Part shown: positions 56,114 through 64,000 of the stretch, in pieces | Layout of the letters: every line of letters begins with the position of its first letter | How positions within the stretch are numbered: the stretch's first letter is position 1 | NCBI GenBank assembly: GCA_020847535.1 | Contig: JADLBU010000038.1 | Coordinates: 27,720 to 91,719 of the forward strand | Origin: Phycisphaerales bacterium | GTDB taxonomy: Bacteria; Planctomycetota; Phycisphaerae; Phycisphaerales; UBA1924 | Direction of reading: 5' to 3' | DNA length: 64,000 nucleotides | Translations under genes and position numbers: made by a program | The notes under the pieces: model-generated | Told to the model about the DNA's origin: nothing | Databases searched by the model: none | What the model saw: the letters and a program-made list of their open reading frames with translations, nothing else

Positions 56114-57712
56114 TCAGGAGCGATTTGCGCCCGCGAGCTGCTTGACACCCTCGATGATGTCCCGCCCGTTCATGCACCTGGGGCACTTGTGCTGTCCGCC
56201 GAGCTTGCCCCTGGATTCCATCCAGCGGTGGAAGGCGCCGATGATCAGCGGGGTGATGGTGGGGGGGGCCATGCCCAGGTCGTCGGTGCGCTTGGTGGTG
56301 TAGTCGACGTTCTGTTCCTTGAGGGAGGCATCGAAGGCATCACGGAAGAGCATCATCGATGCATCGGCGGGGTGCTTGCCCTCGATCTCGACGGCGAGCT
56401 CGAGGCCGGCGCGGCCGCCGGCCGCGGGGTAGACGGGTGCGGCGGTGAACTCTCCGATGACGATGCCCGAAGCGCTTGCGGCACTGGCGACCGCGTTCTC
56501 GATGTGCTCGACGATGAGGTTCTCGCCAAAGGCGTTGATGAAGTGGCGATGGCGGCCGACGATGCGGAGACGGCAGGGTCCATATCCGCCGCGGCCGTTG
56601 AGCCCTGACGGGATGGTGTCGAACTCGACGACATCTCCAAGGACATATCGCCAAAGGCCGGCGCAGGTGGTCATGGCGACCACGTACTTCTGGCCCTTCT
56701 CAACCTGCTCGCATGTGAAGGCGCGGGCGTCGGGGCGATCGATTTCTTCGAGGGGCACGAACTCGTAGAAGACACCGATGTCGGTGTTGAGGCGCATGCC
56801 CGGATCACCGCGGACATCCTGGATCGCAAGGAACCCCTCGGAGGCGGGGTAGAGCTCGATGCGGCAGGGGAGATCATCGCCATCGGGCCGGCCGCTGAAG
56901 ATTTGCCGGACGCGGGGGTCGAAGGGGGCGTACTTGACACCGCCGTGTATGAAGACGGAGAAGTTAGGCCAGACATCCCGGATGGTGCGGACGGCCTTGC
57001 CGCGTTCACGGGCCATCTGCATGACCCGTTCCATCAGCACAAGGCCCCAGGAGCACATGCCGCTGATGATGCGGACATCTTCGTTGAGGCACCGGGCAGC
57101 CATCGCGTCGATCTTGGAGGGCCAATGGCTCATCAGGGCGATCTTGGCGCCGGGCAGATAGACCTCGGTGAGGGGCCACTTGATCAGCGGCGTGACGATG
57201 CCGGAGAGATCGCCGGTGCGGATGCCCTTGTCGCTGGCGGCGAGGTCGGAGGAGCCGCCGAGGAAGAGGATGCGTCCGCCGGTGGCCCATGAGAGGGGAA
57301 TGCCGAAGCGGGCGAGGTTGGCGAAGATGTCGAGCGAAGCGCGGAAGTTGGAGCGGAGCATCGCCTTGGAAACGGGGATGAATTTATCGCCGGCGGTGGT
57401 GCCGCTGGTCTGGGCGAAATCACTGACTAGGCCGGGCCAGAGGATGTCGGGCTCTCCGCCCTCGCGCATGCGGGCGATCTGGGAGCGGAAGGCGTACCAG
57501 TCGGCGAGCGGGATCTCCTGGCGATAGGCATCGACGACCTGGTCGTGGGGGAGCGCGGCGAGCCTGGCGAAGTTCTTCTGGCGGCCGAACTCGGTCCTGG
57601 AGGCTTGGTTGAGGAGGGAGATCAATTCTCCGCGCTGGATACGGGCGGAGTTGGTGCGCCAGTAGGCGGTGTCGGAGAGAAGGCGGATCCGGCGAGCGAG
57701 GTAGGCCCTCAT
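56114..57712 (-). CDS. GH3 auxin-responsive-family acyl-adenylase
   Basis: The ~532-aa protein matches the GH3 family (plant JAR1/GH3-type acyl-acid amido synthetases): motif 1 FAQTSGTTAGDKFIPVS, EVYLPGAKIALMSHWPSKIDA, ELYPASEGFLAIQD, YEFVPLEEID and TCAGLWRYVLGDVVEF followed by GRHRHFINAFGENL. Family members adenylate a carboxylic acid and pass it to an amino acid or other amine. The bacterial substrate is unknown. The start is uncertain: ATG 57823 would add 37 residues without a ribosome binding site. Confidence 0.85.
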   Translation of the reverse strand: MRAYLARRIRLLSDTAYWRTNSARIQRGELISLLNQASRTEFGRQKNFARLAALPHDQVVDAYRQEIPLADWYAFRSQIARMREGGEPDILWPGLVSDFAQTSGTTAGDKFIPVSKAMLRSNFRASLDIFANLARFGIPLSWATGGRILFLGGSSDLAASDKGIRTGDLSGIVTPLIKWPLTEVYLPGAKIALMSHWPSKIDAMAARCLNEDVRIISGMCSWGLVLMERVMQMARERGKAVRTIRDVWPNFSVFIHGGVKYAPFDPRVRQIFSGRPDGDDLPCRIELYPASEGFLAIQDVRGDPGMRLNTDIGVFYEFVPLEEIDRPDARAFTCEQVEKGQKYVVAMTTCAGLWRYVLGDVVEFDTIPSGLNGRGGYGPCRLRIVGRHRHFINAFGENLIVEHIENAVASAASASGIVIGEFTAAPVYPAAGGRAGLELAVEIEGKHPADASMMLFRDAFDASLKEQNVDYTTKRTDDLGMAPPTITPLIIGAFHRWMESRGKLGGQHKCPRCMNGRDIIEGVKQLAGANRS

Positions 57713-57889
57713 GCCAGCGCCGATCAGAGAAGTCCAGCGCCGGTTCGAGGCTGGAAGGGGGGCGCGGTGAGGGGCGCTTGAGGGCGAAGCGGCGATGGGG
57801 GTGGTTGCGGTGCGGGTGTGCATGGGAATCGGAGGCTGTTTCCGTAGGGATTGTTGGCGGCCGGGGGAGATCGCGAACTACCTTTGTTC

Positions 57890-58627
57890 GTGGCCGATCG
57901 GATCCTCACGCTTGCGATCGAGACTTCCAATCCCTCGGCCTGGGAGGCTGGGATCCCCGTCCGGCCGGGCGTGGCGATCGTGTCGGGAACAACGGCGGCG
58001 GATTGCACAACGCTTGCGGTTGAGGCGATCGATCCGACGCAGCAGCATGATGACGATCTGATGCCGGCGATCGACCGGGTGGTTCGGGCGGCGGGGGTTC
58101 GGCCGACCGACATCGGCCGGATCGCGGTCTCATCCGGGCCCGGCGGGTTCACAGCCGTGCGGATGGCGATCACGGTCGCCAAGACGATCGCGGACACCAC
58201 GGGGGCGGTGTGTGTGCCGGTTCCATCGGCGATGGTCGCGGCCGGCTCGGTCGCTCATCCGGGGCCGTTTGCAGTTGCGTTGGCCTCCAAGAACGATTCG
58301 ACGTTTGTGACGGTATTCGATGCGGACCGTGCCCCGCGGGATTCGGGAAGGCTCATCATCGCCGCCGACATCGCGGATCTGGGCATCACGCTGCTGGTGG
58401 CGGATCGCTTTCTGCCCGCTGCTGTCAAAGAGATGGCAGGAGATCAAGGGATTCCGGTGCAAACACCGATTTTTGATCCGGTTGGCTGCGCCCGCATGTC
58501 GCTGGGCCTGTCCCCGGTTGATCCGGTGCTGGTGGTTCCGATCTATCCGCGTCCTCCGGAGGCGGTTCGCAAGTGGAAGGAGCTTCATGGCGATCGTGGG
58601 TCGGCATCGACCTCCACGTCGTCATAA
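57890..58627 (+). CDS. tsaB: tRNA threonylcarbamoyladenosine biosynthesis protein TsaB
   Basis: The 245-aa protein has LTLAIETSNPSAW, the TsaB motif SSGPGGFTAVRMAITVAKTIA and PVPSAMVAAG. TsaB dimerises with TsaD in the t6A-forming complex. GTG 57890 gives a normal N-terminus (VADRILTLAIETS); TTG 57851 would add 13 residues. It ends six bases before lnt. Confidence 0.88.
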   Translation: MADRILTLAIETSNPSAWEAGIPVRPGVAIVSGTTAADCTTLAVEAIDPTQQHDDDLMPAIDRVVRAAGVRPTDIGRIAVSSGPGGFTAVRMAITVAKTIADTTGAVCVPVPSAMVAAGSVAHPGPFAVALASKNDSTFVTVFDADRAPRDSGRLIIAADIADLGITLLVADRFLPAAVKEMAGDQGIPVQTPIFDPVGCARMSLGLSPVDPVLVVPIYPRPPEAVRKWKELHGDRGSASTSTSS

Positions 58628-58633
58628 TACGCC

Positions 58634-60463
58634 ATGCCTGGCCGGGCCCCATCCGATCGCTCCGGGACCGCTCCCAACGCTCCACGGCGATGGTGGCGGC
58701 CCGCGCTGATCGGCGGATTTCTGCACGGGATCCTGATGGCGCTGGCGTTTGATCCGATCGGGTGGTGGCCGCTGGCGATCGCCGCGATCGCCCCGCTGGT
58801 GTGGGCGGCGATCCGCATCGAGCGTGCGATGCCGGCTTCGGAATTGACGCTGCGCGCAGCGTTTGGCAAGAGGGCGTGGCTCAAGCTGATGCTGGCGGTC
58901 TGGGCTGGATGCATGCCGATGTTTCTCTTCGAGAAGGCCTGGATCTTCGATGTCAGCGCGGGGGGGTATCCGCTTCTGGCGGGGTACATGGCGCTGTATC
59001 CAGCGCTCTTCGTGCTTCTGCTCGTGCGGATTGTCCGATGCGGGCGGTGGGGGTTGTGGGGGTTGTGGGGGTCGAAGCTGCCGCTGGGGATCTCTGCGGG
59101 CATCCTGTGGGCGGGGATCGAGTTCTTCCGGGGCGAGGTGCTGTTCAAGGGGTACGGATGGCTGAATATTGTCCATCCGCTGGCGCAGAGTCCATGGATG
59201 TCGGCGGCTGGGGCGGTGGTGGGGGTGTACGGGGTGTGCCTGCTGACGGCATGCGTGACGGCATCGCTGTCGGCGATCTGGTGCAACCAGCGAGCGGGTG
59301 TGCATCGCGCAGCGCTCGCCGCCGTGGCGATTGTGTGGGTGTGCCTCTCGGTGGTCGGCGCGGGGAGCCGGTCGGTGGGAGATGGGCCGCGGCGGATTCT
59401 GCGGATCGGGATCGTCCAGACGAACCTGCCGCAGAGCAACAAGATTGCCCCGACATACGAGAGCACGCGGGCGCTCTGGCGGGATCTGGAACGGCTCACG
59501 CTTGAAGCCGCGGCCGGCAAGCCCGACATGATCGCCTGGCCGGAGACCATGAAGCCGGGGTTGGCGCTGGATGCGGCATCGGTCAAGGCGGAGCGCGATG
59601 CAGCGATCGCCCTCTTTCCCGCGGACAAATCCAAGGAGCCCGTGTCGACGGCATCGTTTGCCGAAGCCACGATGCAGCTTCAGAAGGCCATCGGCTGTCC
59701 GCTGCTGGTTGGTGAGGATGCGTACGACAAGCTGAGATTCGGCCGGCATCCCGAGGGGGGCCTCAAGGTCGAGTATGACCACCGCTACAACAGCGCGATG
59801 CTGGTTGCCGAGGGGAAGGTGCAGGAGCGTCGATACGACAAGGTTCGACTGACGCCGTTCGGGGAGGAGATGCCGTATATCTCGGCGTGGCCGTGGCTGG
59901 CGGACAAGCTGCTGGACCTGGCAGCGCGGGGGATGAGGCTGGACCTTTCTTCCGGACGCGAATTGACCGTGTTCAGCGTGCCCTTGCCCGACGGCTCCCC
60001 TGCGAGGTTCGTGACACCAATCTGCTTCGAGGCGACCCAGATGGACCTGTGTCGCCACATGGTGTTCGATGGCTCGACCCGGCGAGCCGATGTCATGATC
60101 AACATGACCAACGATGGCTGGTTCGGCTGGTGGAAGGCCGGGCGCAGTCAGCACCTGCAGATTGCGCGGTGGCGGGCGATCGAACTGGAGACGCCGGTCA
60201 TCAGGGCGGCGAACACGGGGATTTCGTGCATCATCGATGCGGATGGTCGCGTCCGGCGGATCTCGGCGGGCGCGGAGGGCGTTGATTGGAACCAGGCCGG
60301 TGTGCTGGTGGATGATGTCGTGCTTCCAACGGCCGTGACGCCCTTTGTTCGGGGAGGTTGGATCCTGGGTTGGGTTGTACTTGCCGGGGCCGGGGCCCTT
60401 GTGCTGATCTCGCTCATCCCCCGGCGGTCGCCGAGCCGAACATCCCCGTTGCAGGTCGCGTAG
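58634..60463 (+). CDS. lnt: apolipoprotein N-acyltransferase
   Basis: The 609-aa protein has about six N-terminal membrane helices and a nitrilase domain with the triad Glu304 (AWPETMKPG), Lys403 (YDKVRLTPFGEE) and Cys464 (TPICFEATQ). A final helix lies near 576-597. Lnt adds the third acyl chain to lipoproteins in the outer leaflet of the inner membrane, which fits the many lipoprotein signals here. CATAAT lies five bases before ATG 58634, so an internal leaderless start is possible. Confidence 0.93.
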   Translation: MPGRAPSDRSGTAPNAPRRWWRPALIGGFLHGILMALAFDPIGWWPLAIAAIAPLVWAAIRIERAMPASELTLRAAFGKRAWLKLMLAVWAGCMPMFLFEKAWIFDVSAGGYPLLAGYMALYPALFVLLLVRIVRCGRWGLWGLWGSKLPLGISAGILWAGIEFFRGEVLFKGYGWLNIVHPLAQSPWMSAAGAVVGVYGVCLLTACVTASLSAIWCNQRAGVHRAALAAVAIVWVCLSVVGAGSRSVGDGPRRILRIGIVQTNLPQSNKIAPTYESTRALWRDLERLTLEAAAGKPDMIAWPETMKPGLALDAASVKAERDAAIALFPADKSKEPVSTASFAEATMQLQKAIGCPLLVGEDAYDKLRFGRHPEGGLKVEYDHRYNSAMLVAEGKVQERRYDKVRLTPFGEEMPYISAWPWLADKLLDLAARGMRLDLSSGRELTVFSVPLPDGSPARFVTPICFEATQMDLCRHMVFDGSTRRADVMINMTNDGWFGWWKAGRSQHLQIARWRAIELETPVIRAANTGISCIIDADGRVRRISAGAEGVDWNQAGVLVDDVVLPTAVTPFVRGGWILGWVVLAGAGALVLISLIPRRSPSRTSPLQVA

Positions 60464-60512
60464 AGTCGCTCTCCAAGGCGGCGATGCACCCGGGCTTGCT
60501 GGAGTTCTTTGC

Positions 60513-61769
60513 ATGTACGCGGACCACAACCAAACCCCAATGATTCCGATCACCCTCGCGACCCGGGCAATGCCCGGTCACGCTGGGAGGTCGTGGCGCG
60601 ACTCAGATGGGCAGAGGGGTGTCTTTAGGCGATTGGCGATCTGCGGCCTGGCGGCCTGCATGGTCGGCGCGCCGTTGGGGTGCTCCGACTCGGGATCCAA
60701 GCCCAAGCCGAGCGGGATGATGGTCACGGATTCATCTGGGGGCGACGGTACGACAACACCCCCGCCCGCCGGCAAGGCTGAGGATTCCCAGAAGCCGGTT
60801 GCCACGAGGGATTACACAAGCCCGGTGGTGCTGTCGGCGATGCGCGAGCAGGCGATCGAGATGGTGATGGCGTGCGGGCGCAGCCGGGATGCATCGGTGC
60901 GGGCGAATGCGGCGGAGGCGTCGTTGCAGGCGCCCAGCCGTTTGGAGCCCGTGCTCGCCGCGGCTCTCAAGGATGAGAACCTTGGTGTGCGTTCGGTCGC
61001 GGCCGCGGTGGTTGGAAGGCTGCAGATCCGCAGCCTGGTAGCGGCAACCTGGCCGCTCTTAAGCGATTCATCTCCGTTTGTACAGTCGTCTGCGATCTAT
61101 GCGCTGCGCCGCTGTGGAGAGAGCGTGGATCCCTCCCCGCTGTCGCGGTTCTTGCTGAACGATCCATCGCCGAAGGTCCGCTCGCACGCCGCGTATCTGC
61201 TGGGAGAGCTTGCAGAGCCCAGCGCTGCGCCGATGATCCGGTCCGCGGTCAAGAGCGCGATGCCGCGGGCCTCGGAGGCGGACATTCGCCTGATGCAGCT
61301 TCAGTTCGCCGAAGCGCTGGTCAAGCTGGGTGAGGAGACGCAGATCGAAAGCATCCGGGCCGCCCTATACCCATCTCGGCCCGAGGAACTCGAGGCCACA
61401 GCGCTCGCGGTCCAGATCATCGGGATGCTGAAGGACCAAGGTTCGACCAATCAATTGATCTATCTGTCCGCAAAGCTCGACAAGGCGGGCAACCCCATGC
61501 CGGCGGAGATCCGACTTGGGGTGGCCACAGCGCTGGCGAGGATGGGTAACCGCCGGGGCAACTTCATCGCCGAGGAGTTCTGGAACGATGCCAACCCGGT
61601 GTTGCGGGCACAGGCCGCGTCGGTCTTTGGATTTACTGCCCAGCCGGATGGGCTTGTCTATCTGGATCGGCTGTTGACGGACCCCTCCGAGCAGGTGCGG
61701 GTGACGGCCGCGGCAGCGGTCCTGCGGGCGTTGGGGTCTGGCTCCGGATCCGGGGTGGGAGGACGCTGA
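60513..61769 (+). CDS. HEAT-repeat lipoprotein
   Basis: The protein has a lipoprotein signal (LAICGLAACMVGAPLGC), a Gly/Thr/Pro-rich linker and about seven HEAT-like helical repeats (VRANAAEASLQAPSRLEPVLAAALKD, VRSVAAAVVGRLQIRSLVAATWPLL, VQSSAIYALRRCGE, VRSHAAYLLGELAEPSAAPMI, VRVTAAAAVLRALG). HEAT proteins form scaffolds. The start is uncertain: ATG 60513 is the first, but ATG 60540 or 60570 would give a shorter signal. Confidence 0.78.
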   Translation: MYADHNQTPMIPITLATRAMPGHAGRSWRDSDGQRGVFRRLAICGLAACMVGAPLGCSDSGSKPKPSGMMVTDSSGGDGTTTPPPAGKAEDSQKPVATRDYTSPVVLSAMREQAIEMVMACGRSRDASVRANAAEASLQAPSRLEPVLAAALKDENLGVRSVAAAVVGRLQIRSLVAATWPLLSDSSPFVQSSAIYALRRCGESVDPSPLSRFLLNDPSPKVRSHAAYLLGELAEPSAAPMIRSAVKSAMPRASEADIRLMQLQFAEALVKLGEETQIESIRAALYPSRPEELEATALAVQIIGMLKDQGSTNQLIYLSAKLDKAGNPMPAEIRLGVATALARMGNRRGNFIAEEFWNDANPVLRAQAASVFGFTAQPDGLVYLDRLLTDPSEQVRVTAAAAVLRALGSGSGSGVGGR

Positions 61770-62128
61770 GCCAGCGCTGGCTCGTAGGTTGGGTCGCCAA
61801 ATCACGTTTGACAGCTGGATCCACAGCCAGTATCAATGTCGCTCCTAGAAGTTCCTGGACCCCGTGCCATGCCCGGGCGTATTTGCTATCATCAGAAATT
61901 CTGGTGGTGCTTGCGGGGCCTTGTGGGAATTCGTGTGGCCTCGTAGGGGTTTTGTGGGGGTGTGCGGGCCTGAACGGTGTGTAGCCGCCGTGGGTGAGGT
62001 CCGCCACTGTTTGTTTTTTGCCGGGAACGATCGTCCGGCCGCTCGAAAGGCGTCCGACGGCCGCGCCGCCGACCGGGATCCGTGTCCGACCTCTGGCGCA
62101 GTCTTGACCAGGGAACGAGGAGTCGAAC
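61770..62128. other. intergenic region before the coiled-coil gene
   Basis: These 359 bases contain a GAGGAG site just before GTG 62129 and a TATCAT-type -10 candidate near 61887. I see no gene or repeat. Confidence 0.35.
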
Positions 62129-63001
62129 GTGCACATCCTGACCAAGGTTCTGATGGTGTTCGCCGCGGTGCTGGCGATCTTCCTCTCCGCCCTGGCGATC
62201 GCCTATTCGGCCAACACCGACAAGATCACGGGCGACTACGCCCAGGAAGCAGCCCGCCGGACCGCCGCCGAGGCTTCCGCGGCTGTGCAGATCGCGCAGT
62301 CGAACGAAGAGCAGAGCCGTCTGCGGGCCGAGATCGCGCAGATCAACCAGAAGGCGGCCGAGTGGGAAGGCAAGGTCAAGGATCTGCAGCGCGAGAACTC
62401 CGAGCAGCGCGACGGCCGGGCTCGTGCAGAGGCCCGCTTCGATGCCATCGAGGGCGAGAAGCGCGTGCTCGCCGAGACCGCCAATACCCAGTCCAAGCTC
62501 CTGGACAGCTACCGCGGCGAGATCAACAAGCTGCTGGCGAGCGACCTTGCCTTCCGCAAGCGAGAGCTCGAGCTCGATGAGCGGATCGGTGAGTTGGAGA
62601 GCCAGCGTGAGGTGCTTCAGGCCAACGTGCGGGCACTGCAGGAGCAGTTGACCGAAGCCAAGATGGCCCAGGGCGCGACCGGCCCTGGCGGGACTCTGGC
62701 GCTCTCGACAGGCTCCCGCAGCGCGGAGCCGTTCGTCATGTCGGGCGCCCTGGTCCGCACCCGCGTGGATCGCGTCAGCACCGACACCGCGACCGGCGCT
62801 CTGTTGGCCCAGATTCCCGTCGGTTCGACCGGCGGCATCCGGGATAACGCCAAGCTCTACATCGTTCGGGATGGCCGCTTCATTGCCAACCTCATCGTCG
62901 TTCGCACCGACATGAATTGGGCCGTCGGCCGCATCGACACCCTGGGCAAGGAAGTCGTCGTTCAGGCCGGGGATGAGGTTCTCAGCCGTCTGACGAACTG
63001 A
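62129..63001 (+). CDS. membrane-anchored coiled-coil protein
   Basis: The 290-aa protein starts at GTG 62129 and has one N-terminal helix (VLMVFAAVLAIFLSALAIAYSA), a long coiled coil (about 40-180) and a C-terminal beta domain (LVRTRVDRVSTDTATGALLAQIPVGSTGGIRDNAKLYIVRDGRF, ending GDEVLSRLTN) that may be a small barrel. The layout resembles periplasmic cell-envelope or division proteins. No family name is certain. Confidence 0.65.
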   Translation: MHILTKVLMVFAAVLAIFLSALAIAYSANTDKITGDYAQEAARRTAAEASAAVQIAQSNEEQSRLRAEIAQINQKAAEWEGKVKDLQRENSEQRDGRARAEARFDAIEGEKRVLAETANTQSKLLDSYRGEINKLLASDLAFRKRELELDERIGELESQREVLQANVRALQEQLTEAKMAQGATGPGGTLALSTGSRSAEPFVMSGALVRTRVDRVSTDTATGALLAQIPVGSTGGIRDNAKLYIVRDGRFIANLIVVRTDMNWAVGRIDTLGKEVVVQAGDEVLSRLTN

Positions 63002-63111
63002 TGTGCCTGTCATCTCGGTGCCCTGAGCCACCGGCCGTAGTGAACTCTCCAAGACCTGCCTGAACCGCCTCGGGGATCTGCAATCCCGGGCGAACCAAAG
63101 GACGACCGACG

Positions 63112-63324
63112 ATGAGCCAGTTCAAGATGCAGATGCCAGGCGGACGGGCCCGGCGCAGCGCCTGGCCTGATGTGTACACCGCTCTGGCGTTCGTCGCGGT
63201 CGCGTTCCTGATCGCCGCGTGCGTCGTCATGTGGCAGGCCGGTATGAAAGTCGCTCCCGCGGGCGCCGGCAGCCCCTTTGACATGCAGCAGTCGGGGCAG
63301 ATCAAGCTCGCCGAAAGCAAGTAG
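63112..63324 (+). CDS. 70-aa single-span membrane protein
   Basis: The protein has a basic N-terminus (QMPGGRARRSAWPDVYT), one helix (ALAFVAVAFLIAACVVMW) and a short polar tail (QQSGQIKLAESK). AAAGGACG precedes ATG 63112. It probably forms an operon with the coiled-coil gene 110 bases upstream. Confidence 0.6.
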   Translation: MSQFKMQMPGGRARRSAWPDVYTALAFVAVAFLIAACVVMWQAGMKVAPAGAGSPFDMQQSGQIKLAESK

Positions 63325-63874
63325 TTCTTCTTCACATACCCACCGAGCGCCTGAACCGGGCTTGCGTTCGTGTTGCCGAGACGGTTATTCGCACGCGGAT
63401 GATCCATGCGCGGGCGCCTGCCGCCGGGTCCGAGTGGTTGACGCGGTTTGCCTGCCCAGTCGGCCTTCAGCCGACGCACCTCATAACCGCAGGCATGCGC
63501 CCTGCATCGATTGGCCGGTGCCCAGTGAACTACTGGTGCTTCCGGGGCTGTGGTGGGTCTCCTGTCGCTGTAGGAGCCATCTGGATTCGGGAGCTGAGGC
63601 TTCAGGCAGGATTCTCGGGCCAGGGGTCGCCTGGCAAAGGTCGCAGCCCAGACTCAGGTATCGCTGACGGACCCCTCAATCCGTCCGCCGGGCATGCCCC
63701 GACTTGAATCGAGGGCCGAGCCGTCTACATTTCTGGGCTCCTCCGGGACCGGCGGGTGGGTACCACACCCCCGTTGCCGGGCTTGGAGAGCGACATCCCG
63801 GCTGGATCAGTCGGTTTGGGCTCTGGCGAGCGATCGCCGGAGACCTTTGCAGGCCGTTCGAGCCGGATCAGATT
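63325..63874. other. 550-base region before tRNA-Asp
   Basis: There is no gene I can support. It holds a promoter candidate (63704-63731) and a small stem (GTCGGC/GCCGAC near 63462-63478). It is G/C-rich with several short inverted repeats, so a non-coding RNA cannot be excluded. Confidence 0.3.
63704..63731 (+). promoter_or_regulatory. sigma70-type promoter candidate upstream of tRNA-Asp
   Basis: TTGAAT (63704-63709) and TACATT (63726-63731) are separated by 16 bases. The start would be near 63738, about 137 bases before the tRNA. Confidence 0.45.
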
Positions 63875-63948
<74 letters not shown>

Positions 63949-64000
63949 CTTGAAACCTCCGCGTTGGCAGCCGATGACACGGGTTGCCCAGGAGCGCACA

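Noticed and set aside
60148..60553. Minus-strand frames across the lnt gene
   Set aside because: They are antisense to a gene with a complete catalytic triad.

Overview
The window is high-GC bacterial chromosome and most resembles a planctomycete of the class Phycisphaerae. Supporting signs are a secreted LamG protein ending in a paired dockerin-like repeat and a terminal Gly-Cys, remnants of PEP-CTERM-type proteins, a pseudopilin/secretion gene cluster with large prepilins, a divergent membrane H+-pyrophosphatase, and a GroEL with a His/Asp/Gly tail. The lineage is inferred from these traits; there is no rRNA gene here.

Layout. 1-1.8 kb: a minus-strand operon (363-aa membrane-anchored protein, Cys-rich exported protein, MauE/DoxX-like membrane protein cut by the window edge). 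1.9-5.8 kb: pdhA and pdhB, separated by a five-gene insert with a BrnT-type toxin, two related antitoxin-like proteins, a membrane protein and a DUF433 protein. 6-10.2 kb: a GH127 glycosidase and a fused ABC permease. 10.2-17.7 kb: a 31-aa membrane peptide with its own terminator, scoB, a lipoprotein, a zinc-ribbon protein, rpsU, hppA and the LamG/dockerin protein. 17.8-18.8 kb: threonine dehydrogenase lacking its structural-zinc cysteines. 19.3-35.1 kb: a large pseudopilin/type II secretion and type IV pilus-like region (GspF, GspG, three further pseudopilin-type proteins, GspC-, GspL- and GspM-like proteins, a TPR lipoprotein, PilT, PilC and a second set of prepilins with a 974-aa PilX-like protein). 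35.2-38.8 kb: a MacB-type permease and unknown genes among dispersed repeats. 38.8-41.3 kb: groES, a small ORF and groEL. 41.5-47.5 kb: a degenerate receiver protein, a thioesterase and uvrA, with a decayed exported-protein gene on each side of uvrA. 47.7-57.7 kb: GH43, beta-helix, carboxypeptidase, beta-propeller-like and GH3-type adenylase genes, plus two frameshifted enzymes and a small MITE-like element. 57.9-64 kb: tsaB, lnt, a HEAT-repeat lipoprotein, a coiled-coil membrane protein, a small membrane protein and tRNA-Asp.

Themes. Several genes have no Shine-Dalgarno sequence but carry a -10 hexamer 5-8 bases before the start codon, which suggests leaderless transcripts. Intergenic DNA holds at least six unrelated short repeat families built from units of about 7-9 bases, often as facing inverted copies, and one of them also lies in frame inside uvrA. 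All five frameshifts found between 42.9 and 54.2 kb are repaired by adding one base to a G or C run, so sequence error must be excluded before these genes are called dead.
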